A stretch of 64,000 nucleotides of DNA from Balamuthia mandrillaris (taxonomy: Eukaryota > Discosea > Longamoebia > Balamuthiidae). Where the stretch lies: the NCBI GenBank assembly GCA_031835245.1, contig JAVKOQ010000172.1, positions 52,999 through 116,998 of the forward strand, in the 5' to 3' direction. The notes beneath the pieces were generated by a model that searched no databases, was not told the DNA's origin, and was given only the letters and a program-made list of their open reading frames with translations. Shown here piece after piece: positions 56,361 to 64,000 of this stretch (positions within the stretch are counted from its first letter, which is position 1; every line of letters begins with the position of its first letter). The position numbers were made by a program, and so were the translations under genes.

Positions 56361-57065
56361 TTTGGAAGAGTTAAATCGAGACAATAACGTTCAGATATGA
56401 GCTTGAATACATCAATGATATCATTCTTTAAGAAACCGCATAATATCGGCATACAAAACCACAGGCGCCGTCATACGGGTCTTCGCGTCTTTATACGCCC
56501 GCAGCTCAAATTTCTTGCCTTCTCATAGAGAGAAAAACCCAGAGACGATTACAGCGATTATAACTGTAAAAGGACCTACGAAGATTTTTCAAACGTAATA
56601 AGAAAAACGAGAAATTCGAGGACCAAAGATAGGGTCAAACATCGGAAATTCAAAAAGCATCAAAATTCTACGGCTACAATATAAACAAAAAAAAAACAAA
56701 CGACTAAGAATAAAATTTGGTATAAAAAATAAATATTTGTTTAAAATATAAATTTTATCGTTATAAAAAGAAAAATGATAAAGAATACTCAATAATAAGA
56801 AAAAAACGGCAGCAAAAATAACACATAAAAAGAACAAAATATGGTTATGTAAACTATGAATACCAAAAGCAATAGGGGTAGCTGGATCGGGTAAGTTTAA
56901 TTGATACCGGTCCAAGGAACGTGTGTTGTCAAAAAGATTTACTGATTTTACGAACAGGAAAGATACGGAATTATAAAGATTCGTAATACTTATACGGGGT
57001 ATAAAAAAAATAAAGTTAAAAAAAAAAGAAAAGACAAATGTATTAAAACTGAAAAACGTCACCAT
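56346..57065 (-). CDS. cox2: Mitochondrial cox2-like ORF, cut at the telomere junction
   Basis: Cytochrome c oxidase subunit II start, read with TGA = Trp. ATG at 57065. After a hydrophobic leader, the hallmark LNLPDPATPIAFGIHSLHNH and ILFFLCVIFAAVFFLLLSIL encode the conserved N-terminal segment and first membrane helix. Downstream, where the second helix and Cu-A domain would normally follow (IVHGTxxEIIWT), the frame instead continues through a long unfamiliar stretch (KYLFFIPNFILSRLFFFCLY, KIFVGPFTVIIAVIVSGFFS, TRMTAPVVLYADIMRFLKE) with five in-frame TGA codons, up to the junction. This could be an insertion between helices 1 and 2, as known in ciliate COX2, or the fusion of another ORF. 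The Cu-A part lies outside. Call certain for the DPATPI region only. Confidence 0.65.
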
Positions 57066-57997
57066 TACTTCAAAAGAAAACTTCTACAAAAAAAAGAGAA
57101 AAGACAAAAAATACAAAAATCAAATTTTTCCCAATTCTAAAGACCATCCATTGCTAGCTCTAAATCTTATAAGGGACTGATAATCTATCAGTAGAAAAAT
57201 AGAATAAATAAAAAACATTTTCTCGCTTATATGCTTTCAGCGATTCTAAATTTATGTTTAGCTTTTCAGCTTACCATTTAGTAAAATAACTGAAGTACCA
57301 GTGACATACACACCCCAATCCTCTCGTACGAGGGATATAATTTTATTATTCTAAAATAAGTAAAAGATAGGAACCGAACTGTTTCACAACGTTCTAAACC
57401 CAACTCACGTACCACTTTAATGGGCGAACAGCCCAACCCTTGGAACCTCCTGCAGCTCCAGGATGTGATGAGTCGACATCGAAGTGCCAAACAAACCTGG
57501 AAATATGGACTCTAAAGATTTATTAGCCTGTTATCCCTGACGTACCTTTTATCCGTTGAGCAATAGCCTTTCCACACAGCACTATTGGATCATTATGATC
57601 GACTTTCGTCTCTGTTCGAAGTGTAATTCTTACAGTTAAGCATAATTTTACCATTAAATTCAAAATATACCTTTATACATCTTCGTTACATTTTAGAAGA
57701 CAACCACCCCAGTTAAACTAACCACACTGGATTTTTAATGTGACTATACAGAGATTTGTTCCGCAAAACTCTTATTTCATCGAAGCCTCATCAAAGTTAC
57801 TTGCGTAACGTGAGTTATAAGCTTAAGAGTTATTCTACATAAACACAACAAACGTACAATCCCGTGTTATAGTAAAGGTGTACAGGGTCTTTCCGTCTAC
57901 TTACTATTAATATTGCATCTTCACAACAAATTCAGTTTCACTAAAGCAACACTGGAGACAGTGGGGAAGTCGTTACATCATTCATGCAGGTCGGAAC

Positions 57998-58786
57998 TTC
58001 AAAATCAACTTACTCTTCCTTTCACAAGGAAGTTTAGACTATTTCATCATCCCAATACTACGCCTTAGAAATTCTTTTATAAATAAATTTTAACAACGCT
58101 TCCTTACTTACTTTACGCTTGCCTTGATTAAGTTCATAAGCTCGCTCAATAATCTCAGACAAACCCTTATAATTCAGATGTTCCTTTCTAGAAAGCAGCT
58201 CGATAATTTGACAAAAGAATGTAAAATCAATTTGCTTTTTTGTTTTTAGTTTATATTTTAAAAAATGGGGTATTATATTATACTTTAAGGCAGCAAGATT
58301 TCGCGTCTCATATTTTCACATACCGTCATGCTTATCGAATCTAATACTGCCACAACCAAAATATTGCCTGATTTGATCAAGACATTTCCAATTTAGCCCC
58401 ATTTTGTCTTTACGTTGGGAAATACTAAAACTCGGACGAACTTCGATACCCACTGCTAATTTTTCACGAAAATTTAAACTAATACAAAAACATCCTTCAC
58501 CATCAACAAAACCACTTACTCAAAACGGATCTATTATTGCTTCTTTATTATTTGTTTCCATTATTGTTTTTAAAATTATTTATAAAATTTACTTCATAGT
58601 ATAGTCTTTTTTAAAATCGGGAGCTGGCGTATTATTCTTCTTATTTAGAAAAATCTCCTCTTTCGAGTCAGTCGTTACGGGTACCTCTCGGTTTCCCACG
58701 GAATTATCTACATATAGTAGAGTTCCTCCGTTATTAGCCAGTTTACATTTGATGCATTACTACACCAATCGGGCAAGTTCCTTCTT
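57998..58786 (-). other. Group I intron in the mitochondrial large rRNA gene
   Basis: Exon sequence CTGTCGGGTAA ends at 58787 and resumes at 57997 with GTTCCGACCTGCATG, so about 790 bases interrupt the E. coli position 1931 equivalent, a well-known intron site. The insert contains a LAGLIDADG ORF. The intron class is inferred from site and ORF type; I did not fold the core. Confidence 0.8.
58058..58561 (-). CDS. LAGLIDADG homing endonuclease in the large rRNA intron
   Basis: 167 codons, ATG at 58561, TAG at 58058-58060, with two TGA codons read as Trp, so invisible to standard-code translation. Motif: FWVSGFVDGEGCFCISLNF (LAGLIDADG variant GFVDGEGCF), followed by VGIEVRPSFSISQRKDKMGL, LDQIRQYFGCGSIRF and KYETRNLAALKYNIIPHF. 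A second region, KKQIDFTFFCQIIELLSRKE and LNYKGLSEIIERAYELNQGK, follows. A single-motif enzyme of this length acts as a homodimer. Such enzymes cut the intronless allele near the insertion site and spread the intron. The frame is intact, so it may be active. Confidence 0.9.
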
Positions 58787-60672
58787 TTACCCGACAGGGA
58801 ATTTCGCTACCTTAGGACCGTTATGGTTACAGCCGCCGTTCACCAATCCTTTACTCACAAGCAATAACTCGTTTGTTTATCTAATGGTACCGGGCAGATG
58901 TCAGACTCTATACATCATTTTTCAATTTAGCAGAGTCCTGTGTTTTTATTAAACAGTCGCTACCCCCTATTCTGTTACGCACACATAGATTACTCTATGC
59001 AAGCACTCCTTTTCCCGAAGTTACGGAGTCAATTTGCCGAGTTCCTTCAGTGTTGTTCTTTTAATCATCTTAATATACTCTATCAAAATACCTGTGTCGG
59101 CTTTAAGTACGGTTTTTTTATGAGACAGCTTTTTCTAGTATTTATTTATTCACGTAAGCAATTATTTTAATAAACATGAATAAATAAAAAGTCACTTTTC
59201 TCAAAAGGTCAAGCATTTTATTATTAACACGGGCGCTTAATGTTATTAACACTAATGCAAACTCGTAGTTGCCTGACCAATAACCCATCTAGTCTTATTT
59301 TATAAATAGAGAACTATTAGGGACCGACTAACCCGATGAAAGTTACTTTACATCGGAATCCTTACATATTTGATGAGGTTGTTCTTCACCAACCTAAACG
59401 TTACTCGTGTCAACATTATCACACCATATACTTTTTCTATCGAAAACATATATATATCTTTAATGGTCGTTCTACTACCTTGCCTTTACTTAATTTTATA
59501 ATCAAAGCAACCTTAGCTTAAGTAAAAATCTTAGTCCTGTTACATTTTCAGAATTATTTAAATTCTAGGATTGACGAGCTGTTACGCTTTCTTTAAAGGA
59601 TGGCTGCTTCTAAGCCAACTTGCCAATTCTAATCATCCAAAATTCTTTTTTACACTCAAATTTTTTTATGGACTTTAGCCGGAGGTCTGGGCTGTTTCCC
59701 TTTTGAAAAAATAGACCTTTGCGCCTATATTCTGCTTGGTAACTAACAATTTGAAATTATTTTTAGTTTAACCAACATTGGTAAGGCTATTAACCCCCTC
59801 AATTGGTAAGTGCTATACCCACTTCAATTTTTTATTACCAAACTACCTCAATAGATTTCGTAGAAAACTAGCTATATCCGAGTTTGATTAGCCTTTCACC
59901 CCTAGCTACAAATCTTCCCAGTATATTGCTACATACACGGGTGCAATCCTCCGATACGTTTTTAAAATATCTTCAATTTGTTCATAACTAGATCACTCGG
60001 TTTCGAGTTTGAATAAAACAACTGCATTCCCCGTTAGGGAATTACTTTCATTACTTTTATACAAATTGCTTTTTTATTCAATTTGTTGACCCATTATGCA
60101 AAAGGTACATTATTCTTTAAACGAATAATTGCTTCTAAAGTAACCAATTTCAAATTCTATTTCACTTTTGTTTCTTTTCATTTTTCCCTCACGGTACTTT
60201 GTCCACTATCGGTCTACGTATTCATATTTCAGACTTGGAAGATGGACTCCCTCTTTCAAATGAACAAATCCTGCATCATTTTACTCATTAAGCTTATAGT
60301 TTATTACAAAAAAACGGGACTTGAACCAACCTATGGTCTGAAATATACTCAGTTTGTTCATAATTAAAAGCTCAAAGGTCTTATCTGCGTTTACTCACCG
60401 TTAATTACAGAATCTCTATTTGATTTATTTTGCCTCTGGCTAATAAGATGTTTCAGTTTGCCAGGTTACACAACATTTTTAGTTTTAGGTCTCCCTTATA
60501 AGAAACTTACATTTCAAAGCATGAAATATTTCTCAATGTAAATAGTTTCGTCATACCTATACGTCTTTAAATACATAACCGCTCAAATCCATTGGTTACA
60601 CTACACTTTTGTATTTCATTACAAATTATAACAATAATTGACCATTACTTTAACCTAAACCTAAAACAACAT

Positions 60673-60744
60673 GGGTGCATCAGGACTCGAACCTGAAACC
60701 GATGATTTAAGAGACCATCGCTCTACCAATTGAGCTATACACTA
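60673..60744 (-). tRNA. trnK: Mitochondrial tRNA-Lys(CUU) with mismatched acceptor end
   Basis: 72-nt cloverleaf on the minus strand: D arm GCTC/GAGC, anticodon stem ATGGT/ATCAT with loop CTCTTAA (anticodon CUU), T arm TCAGG-TTCGAGT-CCTGA. The acceptor 5' strand TAGTGTA against 3' strand TGCACCC pairs at positions 3-7 but not at 1-72 (T/C) and 2-71 (A/C). It lies directly upstream of the large rRNA gene. Confidence 0.85.
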
Positions 60745-60807
60745 TTATAGAACCATCCAATACGGCTAGAGAGACAACACCCATAAAAAACAGACCAACA
60801 TTCCCAA

Positions 60808-60841
60808 GGAGGGGGAATAGCATACCTACTATTCCCCCTCC
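60808..60841. repeat. GC-rich perfect hairpin in a mitochondrial spacer
   Basis: 13-bp perfect stem GGAGGGGGAATAG / CTATTCCCCCTCC with an 8-nt loop, 46 bases past the stop of the 357-codon ORF and before tRNA-Lys. Its C/G-richness contrasts sharply with the AT-rich surroundings. Confidence 0.85.
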
Positions 60842-60886
60842 CCTATATACAGACTATTTGAGACAAAAAAACAAATTTATAACACA

Positions 60887-61960
60887 TTAAATACCAAATA
60901 ACGCGGTCGAGCAAACCATGTCTCGGTAATAATCCTCGGACATCACCCGATCAATGATTAACGGAAGACCCTGTACACCCAACCAAAGATTCCATTGATT
61001 CTGATCTCATGTAGCTAACAAAAGACGCAACCAACGACTTAAACTCACGAATTCGGCATTACACATCAATTCTTCGAAGTCATCAATACCATATTCATCC
61101 TGATACAATTCCTCTAAAGCGTACATCACACAAGCCGCCTTAGATAGACCCCCACCACTAAGAGAGGCGGACAAAAGAGGAGTTTGATACTCTTCGAAAA
61201 TTTGCACAAGCCAATCAATAATATCAGGATTATGGGCAGCCGCCTGCTGCCCTAACTCACCACCACCTAGATCACTAACGGAAAAAGTTCCGGTACGAAA
61301 AGAGTTTAGCCACGAAAAATATCATGGGATCACAGACGCCACAGTTAAAACGGATACGTAGCACAAAAAGGGGTGCGCGCAAACAAAATCTCTAACGTTT
61401 CCAAATAAAGAACACCAAAAATTAGAGGTTGTTCCTTGTTCCGAGATTTTTAGAAGCATTTGCGCTTTATACACACTATATGCCTCTTTAAGAGTCTCCA
61501 TTTTATCAAGCGGTCTTATTATTGTTTCTACTTCTGCTTGATTATAATAAGGACTCTCAAATAGATTATCAGCGATTGCCCACTTTTTTCATTCATGGGC
61601 CAATTGGTCAAACGATCAAATCTTTTTGATACATAACAACCAATCTTGAAATAAGATATCTTGCAACAAGGCCTCCTGAATGCCCATACGTGTTAATAGC
61701 CGATAAACATAGCCACTCACCACACTCATAAACACGCCCAATCCTACAAGCCCCAGACGAAAATTTAAATAAGAAAAAACTCACAACACGGAAAAGACAA
61801 AAACGGATCCAACGAGAAGCGGATAAGATTGTATTTTAACTTCAACACATCGATTGTCAGCAAAGCATAGAACCAAAACGCCTAACAAAATAAATATTAA
61901 ATTAAGGGATCAAAAAAAGTTAAATTTCCAAGGCAATTTGTATTTAAGAAATGGTTTCAT
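60887..61960 (-). CDS. Mitochondrial membrane ORF of 357 codons, unknown function
   Basis: ATG at 61960, TAA at 60887-60889, continuous only if six TGA codons are read as Trp. Two N-terminal membrane helices (NLIFILLGVLVLCFADN, LLVGSVFVFSVLWVFSYLN and LGLVGLGVFMSVVSGYVYR) precede a charged soluble part (KMETLKEAYSVYKAQMLLKI). Another helix follows (FLCYVSVLTVASVIPWYFSW), then a C-terminal domain (DIIDWLVQIFEEYQTPLL, KAACVMYALEELYQDEYGID, DFEELMCNAEFVSLSRWLRL). The ORF's length and position suggest comparison with the unassigned ORFs of Acanthamoeba mitochondrial DNA (one is about 349 codons), but I cannot test this. An intact frame with that many TGA-Trp codons shows selection in a mitochondrial context. 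Confidence 0.82.
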
Positions 61961-62090
61961 TTAATAAAAAAATATTCTCATAGAAAACAAAAGACGAGTA
62001 ACTAGCTAAACCCTGGACCGTGAGACAATAAAAAAAAAGAGATATCGCGAAAATAAAGATTTTCAAAATATTATGCTTAATAATTTGCAT
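61944..62090 (-). CDS. Possible small mitochondrial ORF (48 codons)
   Basis: ATG at 62090, TAA at 61944-61946, encoding MQIIKHNILKIFIFAISLFF, YCLTVQGLASYSSFVFYENI and FLLNETIS. One hydrophobic helix. It overlaps the first codons of the 357-codon ORF by 17 bases in another frame, as tightly packed protist mitochondrial genes often do. No TGA codons, no family recognised. It may be chance. Confidence 0.35.
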   Translation of the reverse strand: MQIIKHNILKIFIFAISLFFYCLTVQGLASYSSFVFYENIFLLNETIS

Positions 62091-62122
62091 TGTTTATTTA
62101 GTTTGTTGTTTCAAAATTAAAC

Positions 62123-62162
62123 TAAAATTCTAGCCCGCCGGAAACTGACGCGGGCTAGAATT

Positions 62163-62165
<3 letters not shown>
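62123..62165. terminator. GC-rich perfect hairpin overlapping the cox1 stop codon
   Basis: 16-bp perfect stem (62123-62138 with 62150-62165; core CTAGCCCGC / GCGGGCTAG) and 11-nt loop. The cox1 TAA at 62163-62165 lies within one arm. Possibly a 3' processing or stability element, or a mobile GC cluster; the sequence does not decide. Confidence 0.75.
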
Positions 62166-63727
<1,562 letters not shown>

Positions 63728-63864
63728 TGCTGATTTGGTCAAAAACAAGCAAAACCTACCGGTGTCTGAGCACAGGCCTTGCTTGACGTAATGATTTTAA
63801 ACATACCAATCAAAAACAAACATAACCAAAGTGTAATTTGTTGCAATTCCACGAAAATATTAAA

Positions 63865-63935
63865 GACACGGGAAGGATTCGAACCTCCATTTTCAGATAA
63901 TGAGCCTGATGTGCTATCCATTACACCACCGTCAA
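63865..63935 (-). tRNA. trnM: Mitochondrial tRNA-Met(CAU) with three mismatched acceptor pairs
   Basis: 71-nt cloverleaf on the minus strand: D arm GTGT/GCAC, anticodon stem TCAGG/TCTGA with loop CTCATTA (anticodon CAU), T arm GGAGG-TTCGAAT-CCTTC. The acceptor 5' strand TTGACGG against 3' strand CCGTGTC pairs at positions 4-7 and fails at exactly 1, 2 and 3. Confidence 0.87.
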
Positions 63936-63967
63936 TCTAGAAACAAATCAACTATTATGAATATTGT

Positions 63968-64000
63968 AGGCCTAGATGGATTCGAACCAACGACTTTACG
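63968..64000 (-). tRNA. Partial mitochondrial tRNA cut by the window end
   Basis: Minus-strand 3' part of a tRNA: T arm GTTGG-TTCGAAT-CCATC followed by acceptor strand TAGGCCT. The anticodon lies outside the window, so the isotype cannot be read. Confidence 0.7.

Larger units (their letters stand above)
57120..60660 (-). rRNA. rnl: Mitochondrial large-subunit (23S-like) rRNA gene, split by one group I intron
   Basis: Read on the minus strand. Conserved landmarks in order: CTGGCAAACTGAAACATCTT (domain I, about 60470), ACCGATAGTGGACAAAGTACC (cut to 20: CCGATAGTGGACAAAGTACC, about 60210), TAGCGAAATTCC-CTGTCGGGTAA (about 58800), GTAGACGGAAAGACCC (about 57900), GGTACGTCAGGGATAACAGG (about 57545), the sarcin-ricin loop GTACGAGAGGATTGG (about 57320) and CTGAAAGCATATAAGCGAGA (about 57240). 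Total exon length is about 2.7 kb, normal for a protist mitochondrion. The ends are estimates: the 5' end abuts tRNA-Lys (60673) and the 3' end lies shortly before the cox2-like ATG. Confidence 0.92.

Noticed and set aside
56178-56452. Open frames of Asn-Pro and Gly-Leu repeats near 56,200
   Set aside because: They are simply the telomere repeat translated.
60310-60370. tRNA-like string with GGTTCAAGTCCC on the minus strand
   Set aside because: It aligns in order with domain I of the large rRNA, between recognisable rRNA blocks, and lacks acceptor and D-arm pairing.

Overview
The window joins two different kinds of DNA. Positions 1 to about 56,126 are a gene-dense stretch of a nuclear chromosome (about 25 protein genes, short introns, many microsatellites). 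It ends in (TTAGGG)n at 56,127-56,344, with the G-rich strand pointing right as expected for the right-hand end of a chromosome. Directly beyond the telomere repeat comes about 7.6 kb of AT-rich mitochondrial DNA, read almost entirely from the minus strand. The gene content (frizzled/smoothened-like receptors, ankyrin-TKL kinase, RapGAP, SEC14-GOLD, cyanases, F-box/ankyrin proteins) suggests a free-living amoebozoan. The mitochondrial part (TGA = Trp, tRNAs mismatched only in the first acceptor pairs, a LAGLIDADG intron in the large rRNA gene) points to a relative of Acanthamoeba/Balamuthia. This assignment is inference.

Nuclear layout. 1-4,811: two tandem minus-strand frizzled-like receptors, the first cut by the window edge. 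5,283-6,527: prolyl 4-hydroxylase-like enzyme. 6,660-6,910: relics of another frizzled-like gene. 7,155-8,556: F-box fused to a Rho-type GTPase. 8,948-10,237: acidic unknown protein. 10,481-12,166: DUF455 ferritin-like protein. 12,774-16,609: ankyrin/coiled-coil/TKL kinase. 17,200-19,540: complete frizzled-like receptor on the plus strand. 19,998-20,888: protein of a family known mainly from phages and large DNA viruses. 21,294-22,643: SH3 protein. 22,961-24,994: taspase 1. 25,184-26,467: mitochondrial ribosomal protein uL24m. 26,716-28,003: putative myristoylated EF-hand-like protein. 28,220-30,154: PTP-like phosphatase. 30,382-31,813: MORN protein. 32,408-33,563: four-helix membrane protein. 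33,756-35,947: zinc-knuckle protein. 36,019-36,859: LOG family enzyme. 37,246-38,844: F-box/ankyrin protein. 40,395-41,148: possible LOR/tubby-like protein. 41,435-43,893: SEC14-GOLD. 44,388-46,341: two head-to-head cyanases with signal peptides. 46,893-53,333: very large RapGAP. 54,043-55,428: second F-box/ankyrin protein. 55,441-55,823: serine palmitoyltransferase small-subunit-like protein, about 300 bp from the telomere repeat.

Mitochondrial layout in minus-strand order: partial tRNA, tRNA-Met, cox1, a small ORF, a 357-codon membrane ORF, tRNA-Lys, the large rRNA gene with a group I intron carrying a homing endonuclease, and a cox2-like ORF that runs into the telomere junction. All reading frames except cox1 are intact under TGA = Trp; cox1 has one slip in a ten-base homopolymer. 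I favour current mitochondrial DNA joined to a chromosome end by assembly over an old nuclear copy, but the sequence alone cannot settle it.

Two patterns run through the nuclear part. Intronic microsatellites are almost always pyrimidine-rich on the sense strand, and so predict gene direction. A short motif around GTCGAC/GTCGTC recurs in gene-upstream spacers. Exon ends below were inferred by eye from GT/AG sites and reading frame and may be off by a few bases.
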